Shown here one piece after another: positions 21,486-34,610 of a stretch of 64,000 nucleotides of DNA. Both the position numbers and the translations under genes were made by a program. The stretch lies in contig JAESIW010000199.1 in NCBI GenBank assembly GCA_016802295.1, forward strand, positions 396,095-460,094. The letters are read 5' to 3'. Each line of letters opens with the position of its first letter. Position 1 is the first letter of the stretch. The notes beneath the pieces are model-generated. The model was not told the origin of the DNA, did no database searches, and saw only the letters and a list, made by a program, of their open reading frames with translations. This DNA comes from Brachionus rotundiformis. Lineage: Eukaryota > Rotifera > Eurotatoria > Ploima > Brachionidae.

Positions 21486-24283
21486 ATGAGAATAATAGTT
21501 AAGTTCTACAACAAGCAAATGCTGATGAATCTGAATGAGCATGAGATGCAGGAAAGTGTCTTCTCGCTGTGTCTTGAGGCGCTCAAACGGATGCACGAAG
21601 AACGCATTTTGACCAAGAACATAACTCATGTACACATTTACAAAGATCCGCACATACTCCTCTATCCATATGACAAAGTTTTCGAGGTGCTTGACAACAA
21701 CGACGCTGTTTCCATTATTTTGAGTAATTAATAAATAATCTAGTTAAAAATGATATTAAATTAGCAAATAAAAGATGAAAATGTCAAGTACCATAGTCCA
21801 AATTATTCTTTGCACTTCAATGTTACTGAAGATGAGCCTCTTGAATTAGACGATAACAGAGAAGAACTCTTTTTGAACGGATGTGACTTGAGAATTTCTG
21901 ATCTGGTTCGACTTGGTACAGGAAAATACAAAATTGGGGTATTTGATTATCTATCTATTATCTATTTGATATATGTAGTTTAATAATGATGAAATTTACT
22001 AAATCTTGATATTTAAGATTTCTGCAGAAACTTGGAATTTGGTAAGAGACTCGAGGAAAGTAGTTGATGATATGCTTGATGGAAAGTCGTGTGTTTATGG
22101 CATTAATACTGGCTTTGGAAAGTTTGCATCAACTCTTATACCTCCAGATCAATTAGAGTAATTTATTAATTATTATTTAATTATGAAATATTTTTTATAA
22201 AGAAGTATTTTATTAATTTTATTTCTTATATTCGAATTTTAATTAACAAAAATCAATTATAATTTCTAATTTGTATTATATTTTTACAAATTAGGAATTA
22301 TTAAATATAAATTTTTTATTTTGTACTATGATAGAAGGGCTAGAATTAATTATTAAAAATATCTAATTGTAATGATTAATGTTTAGCCTGTAGCGAACAA
22401 CATAATTAATTAATAGGGCAACAATGAGTGTTTATTTAGAAATGTTTAAACATGAATCTTTAAATGGAACACTTGACAATTCATTAATTAATATTTTTAT
22501 TGACAAATAATGAAAATTAAGGCTATGGAAAAACAAAATTAACTATTTAAATAAACATTTAATAGTTTATTTTCCTAAATTAGAATACTTTTGATTTGAT
22601 TAATTAATATTATTTTAATTTTTAAAATCGTTTGTTAAAAGCAATAATTAAAAATTAATTGTAACATAGAGAAATTTTATATTATTAAAAAGTATTAAAT
22701 AAAATATAATTTATCTCTTTATATTTTCTAAGATATAATTATCATGTTACCATGAAAAGATAGGCTGAGAAAAAATTTTAAAATTTTTTACAAATTGATA
22801 ATTGATAATTTTTACTTTCACCACTTAATTAAATAAAACAGAATATAAATTAAGCTGTTATCATAAATTATAATTCTTATGATTGACTAAACAATTTTTC
22901 TTATCTAGACAGTTACAAGTTAATTTAATACGTTCTCATTCGTCCGGAATAGGGGACTATCTATCCACAAAGCATGTGCGAATGTTAATGGCACTGAGAA
23001 TTAACATTTTGGCAAAAGGTTTTTCAGGAATTTCACCAGAAAGTTTGAAGACAGTAGTTGACGCTTTTAACAAATCATGTTTACCACTTGTGCCCGAACA
23101 AGGAACAGTGGGAGCTAGTGGAGATTTAGCACCACTTAGTCACATAATGCTGGGTCTATTGGGTGAGGGGAAAATGTGGTCTCCATCGACTGGCTTAGAT
23201 GACGCCAAGGTTGTTCTAGAAAGACACGGACTTAAGCCTTTGAGTCTTAAGCCCAAAGAAGGTCTTGCTTTGATCAATGGAACACAAATGATTACTGCTC
23301 TGGGAGCTGAGGCGATTGAAAGAGCTAAATATTTATCTCTACAAGCTGACATAATCGCATCATTGACTGTTGAAGTTCTTAAAGGCAATGTTGCTCAATT
23401 TGATCCGGACATTCACGCTGCTAGACCACATCCTGGTCAAATTGAAGTGGCATCTCGCATGAGATCATTATTAAACTCTGATGTTTTCGAGTCCAAATGC
23501 TATGCATCATGCAAAAACGACCGCAAGGTCCAAGATCCGTACACTCTACGCTGCGTGCCTCAAGTACATGGTGTAGTGATAGACTCTATAAATTTTTGCA
23601 AAAAAATAATAACTACTGAAATGAACTCGGCTACAGATAACCCAATGGTGCTAAAAGATAGACACGTATTGATATCTGGTGGAAATTTTCATGGAGAGTA
23701 CCCGGCCAAAGCTTTAGATTATCTAGCTATTGGAGTACATGAATTGGCGAATATAAGTGAGCGTAGAATAGAAAGATTGGTAAATTGTGCCTATAGTGAG
23801 GGATTACCATCATTTTTGGTGCAAGAAGGAGGCATTAATTCAGGATTTATGATTGCTCATTGTACTGCTGCCGCTCTCACTTCTGAAAACAAAGTTCTAT
23901 GCCATCCAAGCTCATCGGACACAATATCAACTAGTGGAGGAACCGAAGACCACGTCTCAATGGGTGGATGGTCAGCTAGAAAAGCCCTCAAGGTCATAAA
24001 TAATGTAGAAAATATTCTTGCCATCGAACTCCTTGCCGGATGTCAAGCATTAGAGTTTTTTCACGCAAATGGATACACTACTACGGAACCATTAGAGGCT
24101 ATTTACAATGTGGTCAGAAAGTATATTAAGCCATGGCAAAAAGATCGCTACATGTCTCCGGATATTGAATTAGCGGCAAATTTAATTCAGACAAACAAAA
24201 TTTGGAATGCAGCAAAACCATTTATTATGAAATATTACCAAACTAAAAATATGGATTTATCTCTTTCTTCATTATTTGATTAA
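21486..24283 (+). CDS. HAL: Histidine ammonia-lyase (histidase)
   Basis: Four exons, 21486-21723, 21775-21938, 22018-22157 and 22909-24283, give 638 residues, close to the vertebrate enzyme. It deaminates L-histidine to urocanate and ammonia, the first step of histidine breakdown in the cytosol. The MIO cofactor triad Ala250-Ser251-Gly252 is clear in GTVGASGDLAPLSH. Other lyase blocks are YGINTGFGKFAST, RSHSSGIGD, LALINGTQ, NSATDNPM and GNFHGEYPAKALDYLA. The N-terminal 80 residues correspond to the small N-terminal domain seen in animal histidases. The third intron (22158-22908, 751 bases) is large for this window and shows no coding. AATAAA follows the stop at about 24294. Confidence 0.95.
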
Positions 24284-24569
24284 GTTTTTTTATAAATAAA
24301 ATTAGCAAAAAATATCTAATATTTATAAAAAGTTATTTAAATATTTTCTGATTCATAATTGATAGTTCAAAAATAAATTTAAAAACAATTTTAATTTAGA
24401 CTGTAATTAGAATTAAATTATTATTATACTTATTTAATTTTTGGATGAATTTGAAATTTGATAATGAACATCATTTATAAGATAATTTTGATTTTTAAAT
24501 TTTTTATTGATAAATTTTTATTAAATTTACATATATAAATATAGATAATTTTGCAAGACAAAAAAAAAT

Positions 24570-26251
24570 TTACTCTATATTATATTTGTTAAAAACGGAA
24601 AAAATAATTATTAAAAGCAAATAAATATAAAATACAATAGAGAATTTAGTGAAAGAAAAAATGGTATTTGCTAAAGAAGCTGACATAGATAGATACGAAT
24701 TTGAAGGGTCATCTTCATTTAGATCCGAATCGGCACTCGGACCTTTTTTTTCGTACCTAAACAGACTATTCGATAATACGTCGACGTGTATTTTATCATG
24801 ATGATGACCAAAACGGCATATATACTCGCCAGCATCTTCCAATCTAGCATTTTTTATTACCAATGCAGAATAGGCTTGCTTTTGGTTTAGTATTTTGCGC
24901 TCAATTTCATGGTTATCTGATCTGTCTTCAAAGCGTTCTTTGTGCTTGTACCAATTAATGTTGTGCAATCTTACATGGTCATCTGAAAAGCATCTCAACT
25001 TTAGAGGCTCATTCTGAAAGACTGAGATTCTATTTGGCTCAGCTATGACTTTGGCTATTAAAAAAAAACAATTATTTTATTTGAAAAGTATAATAATCTT
25101 AATTATTTTATATGACCTATTTTAATTTCATTGATTTGTAAATAATACTTGAGTCAAATTTAATTTTAATCATTATTAATAAAACAAACAATTCTTAAGA
25201 GTCCTTTAAACTGCAAAGTAATCTAAAGATTAACTTGAGCATCTATTAATAAAAAGCGACATAATTTTTATTGATTTAATTAAGAAATCTTTGAACCAGG
25301 ATTTTTTTTTGGAACAAACAAATAATTCCCGGTATTATTGAGTTAATATCCTAGTAAATTTTAAAATTTAATCTTCTGTAATCTCTAAAATTACCCAAAA
25401 TGATAATCTTAAAAAACTAATTTGTTTAATGACCAAACTAAAATAGTAAAATTTAATTATTTGAAAAATGCTCATATAGTAAAAATATAATTAGCAAATA
25501 TTTATTTCATGAATAGATTTTTTACTTTAATTTTATCAAAATCTAAAAAGTAAAATTATTAATCAAAATTCTATTAAATTAAATTATTATTGATTATTTT
25601 GTTTTTTATTAAACAATTAAGACTAAATGTTGGAAAAATATAATTATAAATAAAATTAAAGTAGAAAATGTATGATTTAAGTTGGTGAAATTTCTTGATA
25701 ATTGACGGTCACAAGAATAAAAATAATTTTTCATTAGAAAGAAAAATAAAAAAAATTTATTTTAAAATATTCTTTTGAAAAAATGGTCATAAGAACTGTG
25801 GAAAGTGTAGACAGAAAAAATATAAAAGCTTACTTTGTAGCTTTAAGCAGTAGTGAATTGACTTGCTCATGAATGAATTTAGTTGGCATTGGTAACATGC
25901 TTCGTCATTTTTACCAAATTTCCTAATTTCCAAACTCCAATTTTCGTAATCATTGGCAGTTTTTTCATTATCAATTAGTACCCTGAAGCGCAGATCGTTA
26001 ACAAAATTTTCCTTGTTAACAATCAGCAAATTGCGTATGTAGCTACATTTGTAGTCATCGCATTGATTCCAAATGACCACTGTTTGAGGTGTTCGCTTGA
26101 TTACACACGGCAAGTGAACAGTTTCGTTGGCATGGACTGTAAAATTTTTGGACTCGGAAGCAATAAACTCTTCCAAGCTGGCTCGTTCAATGATCAGACA
26201 ATTAAGGTCCGATACTAGATACACTACCAATAGGCAAATATTCAATTTCAT
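24570..26251 (-). CDS. Two-Ig-domain cell-surface protein (lachesin/Dpr-DIP-like)
   Basis: Exons 26251-25834 and 25054-24570 with phase-1 junction give 300 residues. The start at 26251 (MKLNICLLVVYLVSDLNC) gives a clean signal peptide; the ATG 18 bases upstream adds six acidic residues and is less likely. The first Ig domain has VHLPCVI, VVIWNQ and DEACYQCQLN. The second has LKLRCFS, INWYKHKE and DAGEYICRFG. The DE-x-C-Y-x-C pattern is typical of lachesin/Dpr/DIP/IgLON adhesion proteins. A C-terminal hydrophobic run (SIVFYIYLLLIIIFSVF) followed by a short polar tail could be a GPI signal or membrane anchor. Such proteins mediate neural or epithelial recognition. The 779-base intron (25055-25833) is unusually long and A+T-rich. 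Confidence 0.82.
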
Positions 26252-29200
26252 GGTTTCCTCGGCTTCCAAGTCTCCTCAATCAACTGAATAGCATATTTTA
26301 AAAAACAAATCTCTAAAGAACAACAACAAAAAAGCCAAGTTTATTTAACCTTGTATTTATTTTTATATTCGTGAAAAAAATTAATTAATAAAATCAATTT
26401 TGAATTTTTTTTTTTGTTTATTTTAAATCCTAGTTTTAAATTTAATTATTGACCCTGATATAGATTTGTAAAATTTTAGAAGCGTAGACACACTAATTTT
26501 GTGACATATTCAATTGAGATTAGTCAAATGTTCTAATTGATTTGAAATGAAGAAATATAAAGATTTGGGTTAAATCGAAATGTAAAGAAAAGTTCTTTGA
26601 CCGAGATAGAAAAATCCTCCAACATTTCCATATATACTTCACAGATCAGGCTTTTATTTGGTGATAAGATAATTTTTTAACACTTTACAGGCCTAATTAA
26701 TTGCCTTAGAGATAAATTGCGGTCAAGTATCAAACTACCATGAGATTTTTTCTCAAGCAAGCAGCGGTGGTTACTTTTCGAATAAAGAAAATAACCCGGA
26801 ACCAAGTTTACTTTCTTGTTAAAAAAAGATTAAGTAGAACATTACTTGATTTTCTCACTACTAATTATTTGCTCATTTAATCTTTTTTTAAAACTAATAA
26901 AATAAAAATTTAATTATTTAATTTGTATATGTTTTTTGAATTATTGATTTTAGTTTTATTATCCTGTAAGTTACCAGCTATAAAGACATTGTTGGCACGG
27001 TTGTCATGGAAACCGTACATTCATCTTAGAACTTAAAAATCAAAGAAAAAACTATTAATTTTAGTAAACACAAATTTTATCTGATTCGGATACTAGCGAT
27101 AAGATAAGGCTGATATTTTTCGTAATTTATACTAAAAGATTAATAATTTTAGCACTTATTCATAAATGCCACTTTGAGTAGTGGCTATTTAACTGATGAT
27201 AAGATAAACCAGTTCGATCCTAAGCTAAATGCTTTTCTATCAAGTTTGCACTCGAATGAGCCAGAAACAAAGCCCAAATATTTACCTTAATTAATTATTC
27301 CTTTTAGAAAGTAATTAATACTCTGAGAGAGTATTTTATTTAAAGAGCGCCACTTGAAATTTAAATAGATTGATGTGTTTTAAGAGATTTGTATTGATTA
27401 ATCGATTGAATAGATGCAGACACACAAATATTTATTTTGAGTAATGGCCACTATATGTCCAGCTCAGCGGGATTATGGCTCACCTAAGCGCAAGTTAATG
27501 TCAATTAGATAAATATCGATTTTACACTCGAATGATTTCCGATGTGCAACAGGTGATTATGTTCATAGTTCTGTTGCCTGACCAGTTGTACTCATTGACA
27601 AACAAACTTTGGCCTTACACAAACAAATTGATTAAATTAATAAACAAACAAAAAATAGTTTTAAAATTGACAAGTAGCTTGCTCGTGAGTTTATTATTCG
27701 TGATCTAGAGAATTTCTTGCATTCAATTCTAATCATGATATACTAATTAGTTGACAAGCAAAATCAAGATCTTAATCTATGTTATGCAAGTTATGCCTCA
27801 CACGACATGATCCTACAATCTATTAATCATTTGTTAATAGATTATTAATTTTTTTATTTTAATAAAAGTGTTTTTTTTTTTAATTTTTCTACTAATTATT
27901 ATTTGGAACATAGTTGAAAATTTTAGTATGTAACTTTAAAGTATTGGTAAACAAATCTGAAAAGCTTATCTAATATTAGTTTTTAAGTTTGACTTGGTAA
28001 TAAATGATACAATTAGATCTACAAAGATTGTAAATATGAAAAAATAAGAGTATTAAAACTATTGACTGGGCCAGTTGATATGAGATTTTTATCAAAGTTG
28101 TGGAAATATCTGATTTGGCTTTTAGCTTTAATTATTTTGTATTTAGTCTCAGTATTTGTAGATAAATACTATTTATCAGATATGATTCGAAAAAATTTAT
28201 TACAGATAATTTCTAAATATAATTTGAGATGGTAAATATTTTCTATTAAGCTAGTTGAAATAATTTGCGTAAATTTCTACAAATTAGTTTAGTTGTGTGT
28301 CAAAGCACTTAACTTATTTACAACCTTGTTTGATTAAGATAGAAAAAAAACAAACAATTTAATAATTTTAAAATAGATCATTTTTTCTCAGAACGAGGTT
28401 AATTTAATCTTGATAAACAAACAAATTATAATTAAAACAAAAACTATTTTCATTAATAATTTAGATAAGAAACTTTATTTGACATTTAGCTTCTTATTTA
28501 GCAATGAACCACTTTAAAACCTTCAAAGTACCAAGTGTCAGTAAATTAGGCTCATGATTATATAAATGATTAAGAAAAGCTTTAAATTCACATTCAAGAC
28601 AAAAAAAATTGCAACTTCCTTTAAAAAGGATCATTTTAAATGCGTTAATAAAACTAAAATACTGCCAAACAAAGTTACAGTTTCTAGTACATAACTCATT
28701 CATTAAGACTTAGCTATTAACTAATCTGAAATTGTTCATTTATTTATTAATTTAAAAAAACACCTCTTGGGTGATGTAAAGTAAAATAAAATAATAGAAA
28801 ATTTAAGTTTTGAATAATAATTTTGTTATGTTTTTTACCTAAATTTAATAAAAATAAGATTAAAAGTGTAGTTGAAAAGCCACTGCATCCTGCTACTTCT
28901 CGCCAAAGCATTTTAGATTGTTCATTAAATAGCTCTGCCTTTAACTTCTAAAATTATAATTTGTGATTGTACATTTATAAAAGCCTATGTAGCTTCGGTT
29001 TACTGAACTTATCTTTTTAGATTTTATTCCATGAAAATAGGTATATTTTGCAATAAAAATAAACTAATTTTAATATTTTTTGATTTTAATTATCAGATTG
29101 CAAAAAAAAATTTAAAAATAACTACATTTATTTAACTAAATACAAATAAGAGATACAGCATAAAGAGCCGAAAAAAAATCCTCCGGTGTTTGAGTGTTAA

Positions 29201-31230
29201 AAAGACAAAATCACCAAGATGCTTTCTTCACTCTATTTGATAAACTACAGTAATACATTTACTAATAGCTTATTCTGACATGCGACTGAAAGGAAGGTCT
29301 AAGCCCCATTCTGAACTGTCGGAGCCGCTCAAACTATCTTGATGAATAAAAATTTTTAATAATATTATTTTATTCTTTTTAATATGAAGGAGCTTTATCT
29401 CGATACAGATAAACATGTACTTTTTTAAAATAAATTGTTTAATGTTTTCTTAATTTAAATATTTTTTCTCTTTATCTTTGTCCAAAAGATGTTTTCTTAA
29501 ATAAATAAAAACATAATAATTTAATTTAAAAAAAATGTCTCCAATTAAAGAAACTGAAAATGCATTAGGCAGTTTAAAAACATCTCCTCTGAACATTAGA
29601 TCAAATATTGTAAAAAACATGTCTTCAAATAAAATACTTGGTTGTTACCAAATCAATCAAGGCCTTGTCAAGTTTTTTTTTAAATGAATACAATTGTATT
29701 AAGTAATAACTACATTCCTAGAGTTTAAAAATAAAACTAATTTGGTACAACAAAAACAAAATTAATTTGTAAATTGGTCATTTAGACAAATCATAAAATA
29801 AAAAAAAATAATAATAATAAAAGTTTAATAGTCGGCAATTTACAAAAGAGCTATTCACAAATCATTGATGCATTTTGGTCTAGATTTCTTAAATTTCAAA
29901 TTAAAAATCACGAATTAATTAATCCGAAATGATAAGATAGATCAAGTGACCTCAAATAAATCTTGCGCTAAAAGCATCCGAACGAAAACCAACACCTGCT
30001 TTGTATTTTGTGTTTTTTAAAATGGTCTTAACTCGATCTCACAAAACTAACTAAATAGCTTAAATATTTGATATTAAATAACTTAGTTTAACTTTAGGGA
30101 CTAAACGCTCTTTATTTGTTTATTCCTGTCTATGAGGCCTATTTTCTTCCATCCACTAATTACTTATTTGTCTTAATTACAACGCTTTAATAGAGCTACT
30201 AGTTAAAAGAGTATTATTTTTTCCTGCTCTAAAGTCCACTGACCACTTACCTTTGGCTCGGAAAACAAACTAAAGCCTAGCAACGGCGATAGCTAATTTA
30301 GAGCTGTCCCGCGGCTCCATTTAAAATCACTGCCTCTAAGATAAATTCAAACCCTAGTGAAGAGTACAATCTTAATTTTATCTGCATTTATTCAAAGTTA
30401 ATTTTTTTTCTATTTGGCTTATCTACTAAATCTTGACAACTCTCAAATGTTCATCGCTCGCATCGATCGATCTATAAAATAAGTTGTTTGCAAATCTGCT
30501 TAGAAAAATTCCAGTTTAAAAAAATATATATAAAAAGATAATTAATTCATTGAGAGTTTAAGCTAATCTTTATTTAATTTAATAATTTCTAGTCTATTTA
30601 AAAATGAGAAATGAAGAAAAAAATTAAAATAAAATAAGATAAAAGTCTGTCAATATTGTGTCCGATGCGCATAATAAGACAATTTGGATTTGATTAATCC
30701 CAGAACAGATATTCATAAAGGATTAGAGAACTTGTCTCTCAATCGGTCTAATTTATCCCCAATTTAAATAGTCTTTGTTTTCAATAATTAAAAAAGAAAA
30801 AGGATCATCACTAGTTCCTTTATATGTATTTGTTTAGTACGCCTTCTTTTCAAACTAATTTAAATATTTGCGCTCCAGAAAATCCAAATTTCACCCCCAC
30901 CAAAAATAGACCTCTTTAATTCACTAATTAACATACTCGAGCAAACCTATTAGAATTGATTTGTTGTCTAAGGATGCTCGATTGAACAAAAACGGTACAA
31001 ATTGTCAGTGACTATTCTTTATTTTATTTTTTTACAATTGAATTGTCAGATTTAAATGCTGAAATGCTATATGTAATTATGATTTGTATACTCGATACTC
31101 TCTTGATTATTTTTGATTGACAATTTATATTCTCTTTTTGTTCTATTGAGCATATTTAAAATAATCTTTTATTTTAATGCCTAAAACTGAGTGAAATGGC
31201 CAAAGCTGACCAGAGCCGTTCTGTCGGCAT

Positions 31231-31711
31231 CTTGGAGTTGATGATCAATTCAAAGAGATTATTTTTAGATATTAGAATTAAGCTTTAATTTTATATGAAA
31301 AGTTTTGATGTAACACGTTATGTAAATTAAAAAAATAATTATATTCTTTCCTTCTGACATTTTTTTACCAAAATGAGCTAATAAATTTAAGAATTAAAAA
31401 ATCCATCTAATTGACTGTTGAAACATATTGCTTCTTTTAGTAGTCAAAGCAAGCTCAAAGAACTTGTTGAAGAAAATGACTGACGGAATTAATACGTCGT
31501 GATAGTCAAGGGAGAATTAGGAACTGTCGGAAAGCTACTACAGCGATATGTTTTCGTATGGTGGGACAAAACATCGTAGTAGCCACCGTTCATTATTACT
31601 ATATGGGAAAATATTTTTACAAAATTATTTAATTTTCAAATTTACAAATTAAATTGCAGATTAGTTCTAATATCTAAATATAAACTTTTTGAATTGATCA
31701 TCAACTTCAAG
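31231..31711. repeat. 481-bp element with about 50-bp inverted termini
   Basis: Left arm begins CTTGGAGTTGATGATCAA and right arm ends TTGATCATCAACTTCAAG. Matching continues inward through a TTTAGATATTAGAA block to about 31282 and from about 31660. No clear target duplication and no transposase; probably a MITE of unassigned family. Confidence 0.5.
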
Positions 31712-32040
31712 AAATGAGCTAAACTAAAAGCCTAAACAGGACTCAGTGACACTTTTAATTCATTCATTGGATGCATTAGCTCTTAGAGTGAAGCAATTAA
31801 GAGATCGAAGGTACGAGGAATTCGAAGAAAGTAGAAATGAAAAATTGATCAAGAAATATCAACACAAGAAGCTTTTCTACAAGTGGGTAGGGCTTACCCG
31901 GTTAAGGTTCAACCCGGCAATCTAAGTATAATAATAAGTTTTAAAGAAAGAACAGAAAGAAGCTCAAAGTAGCAGTCATAGTGTGGTGTCTTGACAAAGA
32001 CAACACAAAAGTTACCATCTGATTCAATCAGTTTCTTTTT

Positions 32041-32145
32041 ATTGTGACTGACTAACGCGCATACGCAGATATTGCTGCAGCCAACCAGCTATGTCTGCTA
32101 TTTCGGTATTTACATTTTTATTCGCATGCGTTAGTCAACCACAAT
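32041..32145. repeat. Short 105-bp inverted-repeat element
   Basis: Left arm ATTGTGACTGACTAACGC pairs with right arm GCGTTAGTCAACCACAAT, about 22 bases with two mismatches and a small gap. The more G+C-rich loop contains no frame. Could be a tiny MITE or a transcribed hairpin. Confidence 0.4.
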
Positions 32146-32306
32146 ATTAATTCAATTTTATATATGATTCGAACCACATTTTGTACACTTTTCTTTTAGA
32201 CGGAATGAACAATTTTATTTACTTCGGCCTAATCTTTTTATTCTAATTTTAGAACGGCCGTTTTCATACTTTTTTAAAATAAAGAATCTCTTAACAATAA
32301 AACCTT

Positions 32307-32459
32307 TCATTTGTTAACTGACTTATAAACGTGGAACATCACAGATAGCATCCCAATGGCTAATACAATACCAGTCATTACACTTAAAACTGAATATGAC
32401 CTAATGCTTTTCACAAAATCGATGAATCGGCAGTCAGTAGAATTTAAGAGATTATAAGA
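32307..32459 (-). CDS. Orphan 3'-terminal exon of a membrane protein (partial)
   Basis: After an acceptor (AATTAG|TCT) the minus strand stays open for 50 codons and stops with TGA. It reads SYNLLNSTDCRFIDFVKS, then a membrane helix (SVLSVMTGIVLAIGMLSVMF) and a short basic tail. One NST glycosylation site precedes a cysteine, in the manner of a tetraspanin or similar last exon. Composition is unlike A+T-driven spurious frames nearby. AATAAA follows the stop. I could not find the upstream exons in 32460-34610, so the gene is unproven; it could be a dead remnant. Confidence 0.35.
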   Translation of the reverse strand, partial: SYNLLNSTDCRFIDFVKSIRSYSVLSVMTGIVLAIGMLSVMFHVYKSVNK

Positions 32460-34610
32460 CTAATTACTATATGGGTAACACAAAAAACACAAACAATAAT
32501 TTATTCCTAACTGAAAACTAATAAATAAATACTATTTGACAATAAATATTTTTCTGTTTAAATTTCTTTAATTTTATTAAAAAAAAAAAGGGAATATAAA
32601 AAAGTTCAACTTCTTAGCGGAAATACCAAGTTCATAATTTTAAATAATATCTATAGAAACAACTTAAAAAACAATAAATTTAAAATAAAATTTTTTAAGG
32701 AAGTTACGCTCAGAAATATTAGAGTTTATTGATAAATGAAAAAATGTTTATACATTTTTTTAATTAACAATTGTACTGTGGAAAACATTTTATTAATATA
32801 TAATAAATTTTCATTTAGAAATTATCATTCAAGCTAAAGATATATAAGATATTGAAATATTTAGATACTGAATGCTATTAGTCCTTATCACTCTTAATAT
32901 TTCAATTTTGAATCAAAAAAAACATTAAAGCTTCAAATTAAGAATACTAATTTGATCTGTTTTATTAAAAATGATTTTTTTTAGATTACAGCAAGTTCCT
33001 TTTAAATGCTATTTTTTGGTATCCTAGAGCTTTAAGGAAATTAATGAATGACGAAATAATTAAAAAATTAAATTAAGAATATTTATGAAAATAATTATTT
33101 TCTTCATTGACAAAATTAATTTAATTATTTAACTTTTAGCTTATGTAATGATATGAACATAATACAAATGGCTTTCTTTGTAAAATATGTCTTAAAAGGC
33201 ATGTTTTTTTTTAATTTTCAAAAATAATGAAATATAATAATATTGATTTAATACATAAGAATTATAAATATATTGATTTAAAGAAAGTAATAAAAAAACA
33301 GAAATAAAAGTATAATTCTTATAATTATTTTTAAATTCTAATATATAATTTTTTTAAAAGCAAACATATTATTTTTAAATTAATAACTTATGAATATTTA
33401 TAATTAAAGCCATTTCTCAAGGTAATTTGGAACCATTTTTCTTTTACTATTAATTCTATTTAAAAAACAAAAACAAGCTCAAAAATGCTACTTTTATTTT
33501 AATAGATAAAAATTGATTCAGGTTTCTAATAAATTAAATTGATTATCGAAATGTTCTCAACTAAACTTAAATCTATTTTTAACCAAAATAAAAATCTTGA
33601 TTAATTTTATCGTATATAATCAATCATACGAGATTTAAAAATACTATTTTCACTTATGTAAAGTCTACTTTTTTTTAATTTTACTTAATTCAATTGTGAA
33701 TATTTGGTAAATTTAATTCCTAAAATTTAATAAATTAAATTCCAATCTCAAGAGATTTTATTTAATGAAAAAAAATTGGATGACAGCTTAAAGATTTTTT
33801 GTCTAAGTATAAAAATCATGTTTCAAATATTTGACATTATTGACAATTTTAAAACAAATAATTCAATAAAGAGAAAAAAATTGCTTAATGTTTATTAAAT
33901 TCTGAGCTGGTAATGGCATGGCAAATTAAAGCCTTTGAAAAATCAATATAAACATATTTAGGAAATTACAGGAAATGAACATTCGTGATATGATTTAATC
34001 AAAAGAGTTTAATAATTACCAATTTATAAAGTGCTTTTTAAAATATAAATAAAAACGGCGTCTGTACTTAAGCATTTTAATCTAAAAATTATTGAGCACT
34101 TATCTTGAAAGCAAGTTATAATAGCCTGCAAAATTTAATCGGAAAATAAACTTTTCTACAATATTTCAAGTTTTAAATTATTAATTATTGAATATTTAAA
34201 ATAAAATATAAAACCAAGAGGAAATAGCTTTATTTGCTAGTTTTAAATATAAAAAAAATTAACTTTAAATTTATAATATTTAAATTATAAATTTTTTATG
34301 TACTCAAATCTCATGAAATAAATCAATAAATTATATATTATATAAATATATATATATATATATTTTTTTTTTAAACTTTGATTATGCAATCAGAAACACT
34401 GAATGCTTTTTTTTTTAATTTAGGATCACGAATTAATTGCACAACAGTTTACCAATTTCCTATTAATTTAAAAAAATTTTAATTAAAAAAAGCCTTTTTT
34501 GTTAAATTTATTTAAAGTCTTATAAAAATCTCCTAATAAAAAAAAAGTATTTATTTTGATTGTCTGGTACATGAGGGTAAGAAATTTGAGCAATGCCTAA
34601 ACAACTACCA
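32460..34610. other. Intergenic, very A+T-rich
   Basis: Long A/T runs, a (TA)n microsatellite at about 34345-34363, and no open frame of note on either strand. If the exon at 32307-32459 is real, earlier exons should lie here or further right, but none were seen. The polyadenylation signal of PNP (minus strand) lies at about 34550. Confidence 0.35.

Larger units (their letters stand above)
26252..32306. other. Gene-poor 6-kb region with repeated GATA motifs
   Basis: No confident gene. Tandem GATA sites of the form GATAAGATA occur at 26663-26671, about 27098-27108, 27198-27206 and 29931-29939, with many single TTATCT/AGATAA sites. Base composition is more mixed at about 27000-27620 and 29900-30400 than in normal spacer here, without open frames. 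Short frames that I could not support: 28080-28235 (+, 51 codons, one hydrophobic helix), 29535-29687 (+, 50 codons) and 31740-31925 (+, possible exon of 61 codons). A TATAAAAG occurs near 28977. Two inverted-repeat elements are listed separately. Confidence 0.35.

Noticed and set aside
28080..28235. 51-codon plus-strand frame with one hydrophobic helix, resembling a type II enzyme first exon
   Set aside because: No downstream exon found and no homology; kept only as a note in the desert entry.
28494..28703. 69-codon minus-strand frame with several cysteines
   Set aside because: No domain, promoter or splice context; composition as expected by chance.
30290..30370. tRNA-like stretch with TTCAAACCC
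   Set aside because: No acceptor, D or anticodon stems could be paired around it.
31905..31925. GGTTCAACCC resembling a tRNA B box
   Set aside because: No cloverleaf; flanks are direct CCCGG repeats rather than stems.
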